Positions 18,662 to 27,544 of a stretch of DNA of 64,000 nt are shown piece after piece. The stretch covers positions 3,143,716 through 3,207,715 of the forward strand of contig NZ_CP034930.1 in NCBI RefSeq assembly GCF_004014855.1, written 5' to 3'. The stretch is from Apibacter raozihei. Lineage in GTDB: Bacteria; Bacteroidota; Bacteroidia; Flavobacteriales; Weeksellaceae. A program made the translations under genes and the position numbers. How positions within the stretch are numbered: position 1 is the first letter of the stretch; every line of letters starts with the position of its first letter. Under the pieces are notes generated by a model. The model did not search any database, had not been told where the DNA came from, and was given only the letters and a program-made list of their open reading frames with translations.

Positions 18662-19873
18662 ATGAAAAAACTTATATTACTCACCTTATCAGTATTATCT
18701 CAATATAGCTTCGGGCAAGATAATACTTTATGGCAGAACTCCATCCCTATGACTAAGGTTATAGAATGGAGAAGACATATTCATCAAAATCCTGAACTTT
18801 CATTTCAGGAAAACAAAACCAGTAAATATGTGGCAGATGTATTGAAGAGTTTTGGAAATATTCAGGTGAAACAAATTACAAAAACCAGTGTCATTGGTAT
18901 TTTAAAAGGAAATTCTCCCGGAAAAACTGTTGCTTTCCGAGCTGATATGGATGCCTTACCTATTCAGGAAGAAACAGGTTTACCTTATGCCTCTGTAAAT
19001 GCAAATGTGAGTCATGCCTGCGGTCACGATTCTCATACAGCTATGTTGCTTGGAACAGCTTATACGCTTTCTAAAATGCAAAAAAATTTAAAAGGTACTG
19101 TTATATTTATATTCCAACATGCAGAAGAAAAAATTCCCGGAGGAGCTTTAGATATGATTAAAACCGGAGAACTTGATTCCATTGAAGCATTTTTCGGACT
19201 ACATGTTATGCCTCTTCCTGTAGGAATCATTGGTATTTTGCCTAACGGGCCTGCCTCTACTGCCTCAGACAGCTTTTTCCTGACAATCACTGGTAAAAGT
19301 TCTCATGGTTCCATGCCCCATCTAGGTGTTGACCCTATCGTTACAGGGGCTGAGCTGGTAAATAATTTACAAACTATTGTTTCCAGAAATGTACAGCCTG
19401 GAAATTTAGCTGTTCTTACTGTTGGAAAATTTCAATCAGGAAATGCTCCTAATGTAATTCCTGAAAGAGCTGAACTGGCAGCTACGATACGAACGACTGA
19501 TCCTGAAACAAGAAAGTTAATGGAAACACGCATTAAATCCATAGTTGAAAATACAATAAAAACTAACAATGCAAGCTATCAACTGGATTATGTTTTAGGT
19601 TATCCACCTATATATAATGATGAAAAACTGAATGCTTTAGCCAAAGCCAGCGCTATTAAGGCGACAGGATTAGATAATGTTGTTGATTCTCCCTCTATTA
19701 CAGCCAGTGAGGATTTTTCTTATTATAAAAAAATAGCTCCTGTTTGTTTTGTCTTACTTGGAGTAGGTAATGATGCTGTTAATCATAATTCAAAATTTAC
19801 TATTGATGAAAGTGCTTTTCTTAATGGTATTAAAACTGAAGTTCAGATTATCCTTGATTTTCTAAATCAATAA
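18662..19873 (+). CDS. Secreted M20-family amidohydrolase (hippurate/N-acyl-amino-acid hydrolase type)
   Basis: 403 residues: signal peptide (about 1-19, cleavage after YSFGQ) then an M20D metallopeptidase-like fold. Metal and catalytic positions are visible: WRRHIHQNPELSFQE, FRADMDALPIQEETG, SHACGHDSHTAMLLG (Cys/His ligands), FQHAEEKIPGGA (catalytic Glu pair) and FGLHVMPLPVG; the lid domain begins near FLTITGKSSHGSMPH. The enzyme removes acyl groups from amino acids or related amides, here outside the cytoplasm. Substrate unknown. Single gene with its own terminator. Confidence 0.88.
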   Translation: MKKLILLTLSVLSQYSFGQDNTLWQNSIPMTKVIEWRRHIHQNPELSFQENKTSKYVADVLKSFGNIQVKQITKTSVIGILKGNSPGKTVAFRADMDALPIQEETGLPYASVNANVSHACGHDSHTAMLLGTAYTLSKMQKNLKGTVIFIFQHAEEKIPGGALDMIKTGELDSIEAFFGLHVMPLPVGIIGILPNGPASTASDSFFLTITGKSSHGSMPHLGVDPIVTGAELVNNLQTIVSRNVQPGNLAVLTVGKFQSGNAPNVIPERAELAATIRTTDPETRKLMETRIKSIVENTIKTNNASYQLDYVLGYPPIYNDEKLNALAKASAIKATGLDNVVDSPSITASEDFSYYKKIAPVCFVLLGVGNDAVNHNSKFTIDESAFLNGIKTEVQIILDFLNQ

Positions 19874-19883
19874 ATTTAATAGT

Positions 19884-19909
19884 AAAAGAGCCGCATAAGC
19901 GGCTCTTTT
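19884..19909. terminator. Bidirectional terminator between M20 gene and rpsA
   Basis: Perfect 11-bp stem AAAAGAGCCGC (19884-19894) / GCGGCTCTTTT (19899-19909) with loop ATAA between convergent genes. Confidence 0.85.
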
Positions 19910-19939
19910 TATGAATTATTTTATCAAACTTCAGAAAGA

Positions 19940-21733
19940 TTATTCTCCTTCTTCCATTTTTCTTTTTAATTCTTGTAATTCGTCTAAATCACCTAAGGTT
20001 GATTTTTCAACGCTTTGGTTTTGAGACTTAACTTGTTTTTCAGTTTCTTCTCTGCTCTCTTCTTCACGGAAAGTTCCAGTATGAGAAACAACTACTCTTT
20101 TGAATTCTTTGTTAAATTCAATTACTTTGAATTCAGCATCGTCTCCTTTTTTGATTTTAGATCCATCTTCTTTCTCTAATAATCTTGAAGGACAGAATCC
20201 TTCTACTTCAGCATCTTCAAACTGAACAGTAGCTCCTTTATCAAACAACTGAATTACTTTTCCTGTGTGTACAGTTCCTTCAGCATATTTAACTTCGTAT
20301 TTATCCCAAGGGTTATCAGTTAATTGTTTGTGACCTAAGCTTAGTCTTCTTGCATCTGTATCAAGTTCTAAAACTACAACATCTAATACATCTCCTACTG
20401 AACAGAATTCAGACGGATGTTTGATTTTTTTAGTCCATGAAAGATCAGAGATATAAATTAATCCATCAACACCTGCTTCTAATTCTACGAAAACTCCAAA
20501 GTTTGTGAAATTTCTAACAGTTCCTTTATGTTTAGAACCTACAGGATATTTAGCAGTAATGTCTGTCCAAGGGTCTGGAGTAAGCTGCTTCATACCTAAA
20601 GACATTTTTCTTTCTTCTTTATCTAAAGTAAGAATTACACATTCTACTTCATCACCGATTTGTACGAAATCTTGTGCAGATCTTAAGTGAGTAGACCAAG
20701 ACATTTCAGAAACGTGAATTAATCCTTCAACACCTGGAGCTACTTCTACAAAAGCACCATAATCAGCTAAAACAACTACTTTTCCTTTGATTTTGTCTCC
20801 AACCTGTAAGCTTGAATCTAAAGCATCCCATGGATGTGGTTCCAATTGTTTCATACCTAACTGAATTCTTGATTTTTGATCATCAAAATCAAGGATTACC
20901 ACGTTAACTTTCTGATCTAATTGTACTACTTCAGATGGATGATTAATTCTGCTCCATGATAGATCTGTGATATGGATAAGTCCGTCAACACCTCCAAGGT
21001 CGATGAATACACCGTAAGAAGTAATGTTTTTAACAACACCTTCTAATACCTGACCTTTTTCTAATTGACCGATAATTTCTTTTTTCTGATCTTCGATGTC
21101 AGCTTCGATTAATGCTTTGTGAGAAACAACTACGTTTTTGAACTCATGGTTTATTTTCACAATCTTGAATTCCATAGTTTTTCCTACAAATTGATCGTAA
21201 TCTCTAATTGGTTTTACATCAATCTGAGAACCAGGTAAGAATGCTTCGATTCCAAATACGTCTACAATCATACCTCCTTTAGTTCTTGATTTCACATAAC
21301 CTTCAACAATTTCTCCGGTTTCGTGAAGCTCATTAACTCTATCCCAAGCTTTAAGCATTCTTGCTTTTCTGTGAGAAAGTTGTAATTGTCCTGTTTTGTC
21401 TTCTCTTTGAGCAACCATTACTTCAACTTCATCACCAACTTTTAAGTTAGGATTATAACGGAACTCATTTAAGGAAATTACTCCTTCGGATTTAAAGTTT
21501 ATGTCAACGATAGCTTCCTTATCGGTAATACGAACTACCTTACCTTTGAAAACCTGATTTTCATCAAGTTCCTGTAAAGAAGTATCATACATTTTTTCTA
21601 ATTCTGACTTTTCTTTTCTATCTTCAGCGTCAAGGCCAGATTCAAAAGAATCCCAATCAAATTGTTCAGGAGCCACATTGGCATTTTGAAGAACCTCTTG
21701 TTCTTCTACTAGGTTTTTAGTCTCTTCAGACAT
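19940..21733 (-). CDS. rpsA: 30S ribosomal protein S1
   Basis: The start at 21733 gives MSEETKNLVEEQEVLQ and a protein of 597 residues; 12 upstream codons in frame lack conservation. Six S1/OB-fold repeats can be followed, for example FKGKVVRITDKEAIVDI, VKNITSYGVFIDLGGVDG, VVVLADYGAFVEVAPGVEG and VRNFTNFGVFVELEAGVDG. S1 binds mRNA on the 30S subunit and is important in Bacteroidota, where Shine-Dalgarno sites are rare. An acidic N-terminal extension of about 50 residues precedes repeat 1, as in relatives. A promoter box and 5' hairpin lie upstream. Confidence 0.96.
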   Translation of the reverse strand: MSEETKNLVEEQEVLQNANVAPEQFDWDSFESGLDAEDRKEKSELEKMYDTSLQELDENQVFKGKVVRITDKEAIVDINFKSEGVISLNEFRYNPNLKVGDEVEVMVAQREDKTGQLQLSHRKARMLKAWDRVNELHETGEIVEGYVKSRTKGGMIVDVFGIEAFLPGSQIDVKPIRDYDQFVGKTMEFKIVKINHEFKNVVVSHKALIEADIEDQKKEIIGQLEKGQVLEGVVKNITSYGVFIDLGGVDGLIHITDLSWSRINHPSEVVQLDQKVNVVILDFDDQKSRIQLGMKQLEPHPWDALDSSLQVGDKIKGKVVVLADYGAFVEVAPGVEGLIHVSEMSWSTHLRSAQDFVQIGDEVECVILTLDKEERKMSLGMKQLTPDPWTDITAKYPVGSKHKGTVRNFTNFGVFVELEAGVDGLIYISDLSWTKKIKHPSEFCSVGDVLDVVVLELDTDARRLSLGHKQLTDNPWDKYEVKYAEGTVHTGKVIQLFDKGATVQFEDAEVEGFCPSRLLEKEDGSKIKKGDDAEFKVIEFNKEFKRVVVSHTGTFREEESREETEKQVKSQNQSVEKSTLGDLDELQELKRKMEEGE

Positions 21734-21822
21734 ATTGTTTAATTTAAATTGTATTTCAACCAAGGTCAATTAAGAATAAAAGGCGAAATTGTTTGTTTGA
21801 AAGTGGTTATACTTAAAGTTAT

Positions 21823-21852
21823 TTCGATTTTCTTCTAGTCGCCAAAATCGAA
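21823..21852 (-). promoter_or_regulatory. Hairpin at the predicted 5' end of the rpsA transcript
   Basis: Arms TTCGATTTT (21823-21831) and AAAATCGAA (21844-21852) pair perfectly with a 12-nt loop. The predicted transcript start, judged from the -7 box at 21856-21863, falls at about the first base of the stem, leaving a leader of about 115 nt. It may stabilise the mRNA or take part in S1 autoregulation; that is inference. Confidence 0.45.
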
Positions 21853-21855
21853 GCG

Positions 21856-21863
21856 CAAATATA
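21856..21863 (-). promoter_or_regulatory. Putative -7 box of rpsA
   Basis: TATATTTG on the minus strand matches TAnnTTTG. No clear -33 element is seen. Confidence 0.45.
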
Positions 21864-22183
21864 ATAAAAAATTTATAGTTTTAAAATTTATTACACCTCT
21901 TTTTTACTGATATTCTAAAAGTTAAGGCTATTCTAATTTAATTATTAATAATTAAATATTTAAGCTAAATCATTTTATCTTTTACTCGTTGATTTTCAAA
22001 CAAATTATTACGCAATATTTTAAATTATAAAGATAAATGTTAAATTTATAATACATTATTTAATAACTTTAAAATATTTTAAAACTATATTGTAATAAAA
22101 ATTTAACCTAGTAAAACAGAGGTTTGAATTAAATTATGTAGAAAAATATAAACTTATGAGTATGGTTGATCCTAATACAAAAA
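21864..22183. other. AT-rich intergenic region, no gene seen
   Basis: About 320 bases between the rpsA promoter and the terminator of the citrate operon. Both flanking units leave or enter on the minus strand. No open frame with coding character and no other repeat is visible. Confidence 0.45.
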
Positions 22184-22218
22184 AAATCCCACTATTTCAT
22201 AAATTTAAAGTGGGATTT
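22184..22218 (-). terminator. Intrinsic terminator of the citrate/aconitate operon
   Basis: Stem AAATCCCACT (22184-22193) / AGTGGGATTT (22209-22218), 15-nt loop; on the minus strand a run of eight T follows GGGA. It lies about 90 bases beyond the last gene of the operon. Confidence 0.8.
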
Positions 22219-22309
22219 GGAGTTATAGTTAATATATTTTTAATGTGATCTATTTTGATAATGAATTATATGAAAAATTTAAATGAAAGGATTAATAAAT
22301 ATCAAAGAT

Positions 22310-23443
22310 TTACCAATATACCTCTCCTTTCATAAGTTTCTTAACTGTTCTGAAAACAGTTCCTGACAGTGCTTTTACCTGCCCGTCTTCTTCAGCAACT
22401 TTAGCACCTACTGATAGTAAACCGCCACAATGTCCTATACGTATTTCCTCCTGTTCGCTGGCTTTTCCGATAATCTGATTAACAATTGTTCCAGGAATTT
22501 TGGCTGCCACTCCTGTACATATTCCTCCTGTTATTGCATAATTAGGATGCAATTTTCCCATTGAAAGCATACGCGCCTGTAGGTCTATCTGATCTTTTTT
22601 AATTGTTTCTCCATTACTGGCTTTGTAATCTGCTGCTTCTGCAACAAAGCAAAACTTAGGTATTGCAGGTATTTTTTTTGCTTCTTCTATAGATGTAGTT
22701 AGTCCCATCTTTACGGAAGCTGCTTCTCTAATACTTAACATTTTTTTCAATAATTCAGGATTTGAATCTATATCCAGCGGTTGTTCGCTTCCTGTTAATC
22801 CTAAATCTTTCGCCCTGACAAAAACCAATGGGTTAGCTGCATCAACTATAGAAACTTCAAAATCTCCGTAATCCGGAGTTGATAAAACATCTATAACATT
22901 TCCTGTAGGTAGCAGCTTTTTAGTTACAGCACCTCCGGGTTCCAGAAAATCTAATTGTATTTTAGAGGCAGTTCCTGGCACTCCTGAAATGGCATAATTA
23001 CCTTCATATACCACTTTTCCATCTTTTACCGGCAAATGTGCTATAATTATTTTACTTGTATTGGTATTAAAAATAGAAACCTGTGTAATAGGTTCCTGAA
23101 CATCATCTATTAATCCCATTTCTATAGCAAAGGGAGCTACTGCTGCTGACATATTTCCACAGTTTCCTTTACGATCTACTAAGCTGGTTGTTATATCAAC
23201 CTGAGCAAATGTATAATTCACAGCATTTTTTTCTCCGTTTCGTTTTTTAACGATCACTGCTTTGCTGGTGGTGGAGGTTGCTCCGCCCATGCCGTTAAAC
23301 TGCTTACCGGTAGGATCATTTCCACCGTATATAGCTGTCAATATATGGTCTTGTTCTTCAATACTTTCAGGTAAATCATTTTCAAGAAAACACCCTCCTT
23401 TACTGGTACCTCCTCTCATCCAAATACAATTAATTTTTTTCAT
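22310..23443 (-). CDS. PrpF/4-oxalomesaconate tautomerase family isomerase, candidate aconitate isomerase
   Basis: 377 residues of the PrpF family, which moves double bonds in tricarboxylates (2-methylaconitate cis-trans isomerase, oxalomesaconate tautomerase). Hallmarks: WMRGGTSKGGCFLENDLP at the N terminus, the active-site Cys region GNCGNMSAAVAPFAI, FNGMGGATSTTSKAV and the C-terminal HCGGLLSVGA. It is the last gene of the citrate lyase operon, 3 bp after citXG. Because AcnB is the first gene of the operon, I infer it interconverts trans- and cis-aconitate (or a related tricarboxylate) to feed citrate lyase. No prpB or prpC is present, which argues against the 2-methylcitrate cycle here. 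Reaction unproven. Confidence 0.82.
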   Translation of the reverse strand: MKKINCIWMRGGTSKGGCFLENDLPESIEEQDHILTAIYGGNDPTGKQFNGMGGATSTTSKAVIVKKRNGEKNAVNYTFAQVDITTSLVDRKGNCGNMSAAVAPFAIEMGLIDDVQEPITQVSIFNTNTSKIIIAHLPVKDGKVVYEGNYAISGVPGTASKIQLDFLEPGGAVTKKLLPTGNVIDVLSTPDYGDFEVSIVDAANPLVFVRAKDLGLTGSEQPLDIDSNPELLKKMLSIREAASVKMGLTTSIEEAKKIPAIPKFCFVAEAADYKASNGETIKKDQIDLQARMLSMGKLHPNYAITGGICTGVAAKIPGTIVNQIIGKASEQEEIRIGHCGGLLSVGAKVAEEDGQVKALSGTVFRTVKKLMKGEVYW

Positions 23444-23446
23444 TTT

Positions 23447-24862
23447 TTATGATTTTGAATTATTTAAAACTTTGTAATTTTTTATATAATAGAAAAACCA
23501 GGTAAGTGATAATAAATCGGCACTACCTCCCGGACTAAGATTTCTATTTATACATTCATCATCAAACTCTTCCAATTGCTGTAAAAAATATTTTTCATTT
23601 TCATAGATTTTTGAATCTCTCATCATTTTGCCGGCATAGTCCTTTATCCATTGTAAGGCCTCTACTCCTCCTCTGTTAACAATATTAGTATCATTATTTT
23701 CTGACATTAATGAAATCAAAGCTAAAAATAAGCTAAAATCCTCACCCAGAAAATTAAATTTTTCAAATATGGGTAATGAGATACTGACTACGGTCTGAAA
23801 ACCGGAAGCTGCCTCACCTCTGGCTCCTTTGAATTTGTATTTTTTATATGTTTTTATTCCTGCTGTAGATTGTTCGTTTACCTCTAGTTCCTTTTCTATA
23901 TTTTGAGTAATTTCAGACACTAATTTACAAACTTCAGTAATTGATACACTCTCTTTTTTGTATAGATATCCTAATGCTGTACACACTAATCCTAATGAAA
24001 ATATACTTCCTTTATGAGTATTTACTCCCTGCGTGGCCTGAAACATTTTTTTTTCAGCTTCGATTCCTATAGGACGAATCTGTTCGAGAATTTTATCTTT
24101 TTCTTCGTTTTGTAATGCCATTCCTTTTGACACAAAATCTTTTAAATAGGGTTTAATTGCCTGAATACTTCGATGAAACATAGGCAAGTCCATATCTTTA
24201 TGTGAGCCGTTATTTCTTTTATCAACCAATCCTGGCTTAGGTGTTAGTAAAACCTCTTTTTCTAATGCTTTTGCTGCTAAATTCATAATCATATTCGCAA
24301 AAGCATCTTCTAAAACCAATTTTTGCATGGTAATCAAGATATCTTCCAGCGTATGAGTCCTGTTTCTTGCACATATCTTTGCTTCTTTTTCACATATCAA
24401 ACATTTTCTGGGGCTGGAACCTAATTCAGTTCTGGATATTATTTCACCTTTCTCATTTAATACATCAGCATCCCATAGTCTTGCTAAATTTGAAGATTCT
24501 TCCAAATCTATCATTAATTTTTTCAGATTATCTGCTTTTGTTTTAACTGCATAAACAGCAAAATGACCTGTGTTTTCTCTATGTATCTGCTGAGAATAAA
24601 TTTCAATAGTATTTTGTTCAAACCATGAATCAATTTCTTCCAAGGCTCTTTGGAAAATATAGTCAAAAAGATGATTTTTTTTTACTCCTCCCGGTGAAAC
24701 CAAACTTAATGATAGTAAAGAACAAGAATGCTTTTGCAAGCATTCCTGTTGTATGAATTGTTTTTTTTCACGGGAATCAAGTAGTTCTATTAATTCAACT
24801 TGTTTTCCTAAAAAACAATCAGAAGATTTTAATTGGTTAAATTCTTTCTTGAAATCTTCCAC
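23447..24862 (-). CDS. citXG: Fused CitX-CitG: holo-ACP synthase plus triphosphoribosyl-dephospho-CoA synthase
   Basis: 471 residues with two domains that make and attach the citrate lyase prosthetic group. CitX (about 1-175) shows SLSLVSPGGVKKNHLFDYIF, RLWDADVL and CLICEKEAKICARNRTHT. CitG (about 185-471) shows the start of its core at LLTPKPGLVDKRNNGSHKDMD and HRSIQAI, VNTHKGSIFSLGL, then GARGEAASGF and LSPGGSADLLSLTW. The domains are separate proteins in Klebsiella but fused in Haemophilus. It lies between citF (1 bp upstream) and the prpF-like gene (3 bp downstream). Confidence 0.93.
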   Translation of the reverse strand: MEDFKKEFNQLKSSDCFLGKQVELIELLDSREKKQFIQQECLQKHSCSLLSLSLVSPGGVKKNHLFDYIFQRALEEIDSWFEQNTIEIYSQQIHRENTGHFAVYAVKTKADNLKKLMIDLEESSNLARLWDADVLNEKGEIISRTELGSSPRKCLICEKEAKICARNRTHTLEDILITMQKLVLEDAFANMIMNLAAKALEKEVLLTPKPGLVDKRNNGSHKDMDLPMFHRSIQAIKPYLKDFVSKGMALQNEEKDKILEQIRPIGIEAEKKMFQATQGVNTHKGSIFSLGLVCTALGYLYKKESVSITEVCKLVSEITQNIEKELEVNEQSTAGIKTYKKYKFKGARGEAASGFQTVVSISLPIFEKFNFLGEDFSLFLALISLMSENNDTNIVNRGGVEALQWIKDYAGKMMRDSKIYENEKYFLQQLEEFDDECINRNLSPGGSADLLSLTWFFYYIKNYKVLNNSKS

Positions 24863-24863
24863 T

Positions 24864-26369
24864 TTATTCTTTAATTTGAAAAACTGTATCTATTACATGT
24901 CCATCTCTGTACCTTACCACAGCTACCGGTTTATCAGTAAATTCGATAGGTTTAGGCTTTCCGGTAAGACTAATAGCTCTTTCGTGTAACTGCCTTATGG
25001 TAAACAGTTCAATTCCGGCCTTTTCAAGTTTTTCTTTTATATCTGGCCTTTGGGGATTTACAGCAACTCCATGATCTGTAACTAATATATCTATATTGTC
25101 TCCTGGTGTTACACAAGTTAAAACATTTTCTACTACGGTAGGAATTCTTCCTCTTACCAATGGTGCTACAATTATTGATAAATGTGCTGAGGCAGCTGTG
25201 TCACTGTGCCCGCCTGAAGCACCACGTATCACCCCGTCCGATCCTGTTAAAACATTAACGTTGAAATTAACATCTATTTCCAAGGCACTTAATATCACTA
25301 TATCCAAACGCTCTACTGAGGCTCCTTTAGAACTGTAATTTGCATATTTATTTGCACTTATCTCTATATGATTGGGATTGACAGCTATGGAGCGTGCTGC
25401 ATCTTTATCAAAGCTTTGTACATCCAAAAGCTTTTTGATTAATCCTGCTTCATGTAATTTCACCATGCTGGAAGTGATTCCTCCTAAAGCAAATGCAGCT
25501 GTAATATTTTGAGATTGCATCTTATTTTCCAAAAATCTGGTTACTGCTAATGAAGCTCCTCCTGTACCTGTTTGTAAGGAAAATCCATCTTTAAAATATC
25601 CTGAATGAAATATAACTTCAGCTGCTTTCCTTGCTATTAAAAGTTCTCTAGGATTGGTTGTCATTCTGGTTGCGTCCGCTCCGATTTTATCCGGATCTCC
25701 TACCTGGTCTACTTTTACTATATAATCTACTTCGTCTTGTGCTATGCTTCCGGGATTGAATGGATAGGGTGCTATTTTTTCTGTAAGCATTACCACCTTT
25801 TTAGCATACTGAGCATCTGTTTTAGCGTAACCCAGAGAACCACAAAACCCTACTCCGGTCGCATTTCCGTAGTCATCACATACCGGAACTCCTAAAAATG
25901 CAACATCGATGTTAATTTCTCCTGATTTTATAAGGTGAACTCTTCCTCCGTGAGAATGTATATTTACCGGCTCTTTCAAAATACCTCTTGATATTTGTTC
26001 TGCCAGCTCTCCTCTTATTCCGGATGTATAAATTTTTGTGATGACTCCTTGTTTAATATATTCTACTAAAGGGGCGTTACAACTATTTAATGAGCTGGAG
26101 GCCAAGGTAAGGTTCTTAAATCCTTTTTTTGCAATTACTTCCATTACTCTGTTAATTACAAAATCTCCATTTCTGAAAGCATGATGGAAAGATATGGTCA
26201 TTCCGTCTTGTAAACCACTTTTTTCAATAGCCTGTTCTATTGATTGACATATTTTCCTATCGCTTGCAATTGTTTCGAATAGGTCTAACTTACTGATTTT
26301 ATGATATTCTTCTATGGATAAATCTTTATGAGTATCCAAATAGGTTAAAATTCTTTCTTTCTGATCCAT
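24864..26369 (-). CDS. citF: Citrate lyase alpha subunit (citrate:acetyl-ACP transferase)
   Basis: 501 residues, the usual length. CitF swaps the acetyl group on the acyl carrier protein for citrate. Recognisable stretches are MTISFHHAFRNGDFVINRV, IHSHGGRVHLIKSGEI, DVAFLGVPVCDDYGNATG, DATRMTTNPRELLIARKAA, LQTGTGGASLAVTRFL and GASGGHSDTAASAHLSI, all typical of the family. It follows citE by 12 bp and is followed by citXG after 1 bp. Cytoplasmic complex with CitD and CitE. Confidence 0.96.
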   Translation of the reverse strand: MDQKERILTYLDTHKDLSIEEYHKISKLDLFETIASDRKICQSIEQAIEKSGLQDGMTISFHHAFRNGDFVINRVMEVIAKKGFKNLTLASSSLNSCNAPLVEYIKQGVITKIYTSGIRGELAEQISRGILKEPVNIHSHGGRVHLIKSGEINIDVAFLGVPVCDDYGNATGVGFCGSLGYAKTDAQYAKKVVMLTEKIAPYPFNPGSIAQDEVDYIVKVDQVGDPDKIGADATRMTTNPRELLIARKAAEVIFHSGYFKDGFSLQTGTGGASLAVTRFLENKMQSQNITAAFALGGITSSMVKLHEAGLIKKLLDVQSFDKDAARSIAVNPNHIEISANKYANYSSKGASVERLDIVILSALEIDVNFNVNVLTGSDGVIRGASGGHSDTAASAHLSIIVAPLVRGRIPTVVENVLTCVTPGDNIDILVTDHGVAVNPQRPDIKEKLEKAGIELFTIRQLHERAISLTGKPKPIEFTDKPVAVVRYRDGHVIDTVFQIKE

Positions 26370-26381
26370 TTTTGTACTTTA

Positions 26382-27275
26382 TTATAATTCTCTGACTCCT
26401 GATAATTTAGCTCGTTGTAAAACCAATTGGGCTCTTTCAATTATGGGAGCATCAACCATTTTACCGTTCAGAGATACTACTCCGGAACCTTTTTGTACTG
26501 CTTCGTCAGAAGCTTCAATTACTTTTTTTGCAAAATCCACTTCTTTTTGCGTTGGGGCATATAAGTTATGAAGAAGTTCAATTTGCCTTGGATTAACCAA
26601 AGATTTACCGTCGAATCCTAATTGTTTAATAAGTGCTGCTTCCTTTAAAAACGTTTCTTCATCGTTTGCATCTGAGAATACTGTATCAAATGCCATTATT
26701 CCCGCAGCTCTTGCAGCATGTAAAATGGTACTTCTAGCAAACAACAATTCTATTCCATCCGGAGATCTTTCTGTTTTTAAATCTTTTACATAATCTTCTG
26801 CACCTAATGCTATTCCTATAAGTCTTGGACTTGAAAAGGCAATTTCTTTTGCATTTAAAATTCCTAATGCAGATTCTACAGCTGCAAGCATTTTAGTACT
26901 TCCTACCTCTCTATTACAATCTTTTTCAATATCTTCTATTACTTTTTCCATATCCAACACATCTTGTGCAGAATCCGTTTTAGGCAAACGCACGACATCA
27001 GTTCCGGATCGTACTACTGCATTAAGATCGTCTACTCCAAAATCCGAATCTAAGGCATTAACGCGTACTACTTTTTCTATATCTTTATAAAAAGGATGTT
27101 GTAAAGCCTGAGACACCAACATTCTTGCACTGTCTTTTTCTCTTAGGGCTACGGAATCCTCCAGATCGAACATGACTGAATCCGGTTTGTATATAAAAGA
27201 GTTGCTTATCATTGCGGCATTTGACCCCGGAACAAACAACATACTTCTTCTTAATTTTATATTAGCTGTTTCCAT
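26382..27275 (-). CDS. citE: Citrate lyase beta subunit (citryl-ACP lyase)
   Basis: 297 residues. CitE cleaves citryl-ACP to oxaloacetate and acetyl-ACP. The HpcH/HpaI-type TIM barrel begins [15 protein letters not shown] and [19 protein letters not shown] (the Asp-Leu-Glu-Asp cluster binds substrate and metal), with [40 protein letters not shown] and [13 protein letters not shown]. The start codon lies 19 bp inside citD, so translation is probably coupled. Same strand and order as citF and citXG. Confidence 0.96.
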   Translation of the reverse strand: METANIKLRRSMLFVPGSNAAMISNSFIYKPDSVMFDLEDSVALREKDSARMLVSQALQHPFYKDIEKVVRVNALDSDFGVDDLNAVVRSGTDVVRLPKTDSAQDVLDMEKVIEDIEKDCNREVGSTKMLAAVESALGILNAKEIAFSSPRLIGIALGAEDYVKDLKTERSPDGIELLFARSTILHAARAAGIMAFDTVFSDANDEETFLKEAALIKQLGFDGKSLVNPRQIELLHNLYAPTQKEVDFAKKVIEASDEAVQKGSGVVSLNGKMVDAPIIERAQLVLQRAKLSGVREL

Positions 27276-27544
27276 TCTATTTTTTCGTTAGTTGATCGTG
27301 TTATTGCGGTAATCATTCTGGCTCTTAATACACAGTCTAAAGCACCTTTATCTTTAACTACAATTTTTGCTTTTTTTATTTTAAATTCTTCTAATGTGTC
27401 TTGTATTACTTTTTCAATTGCTTCTTTGAATTGTGCTCCCACTGAACTGCTGATTGTGATATCTATTTCTCCGCAAGGAGCAATCTGTATCATTGCATCG
27501 CTGGACTCCAGTGTTCCTACAACCGCTTCTTTTGTTATTTCCAT
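27257..27544 (-). CDS. citD: Citrate lyase gamma subunit (acyl carrier protein)
   Basis: 95 residues. CitD carries the phosphoribosyl-dephospho-CoA prosthetic group. The attachment motif [10 protein letters not shown] is at 10-19, and Ser14 coincides with the modified Ser14 of the Klebsiella protein. CitC acetylates this group and CitX attaches it; both partner genes are in the operon. It overlaps citC by 10 bp and citE by 19 bp. Confidence 0.95.
   Translation of the reverse strand: MEITKEAVVGTLESSDAMIQIAPCGEIDITISSSVGAQFKEAIEKVIQDTLEEFKIKKAKIVVKDKGALDCVLRARMITAITRSTNEKIEWKQLI

Noticed and set aside
18456-18665. 69-codon open frame overlapping the M20 start by four bases
   Set aside because: Composition is almost only Leu, Ile, Phe, Tyr, Asn and Lys as expected from AT-rich noncoding DNA; no family pattern.
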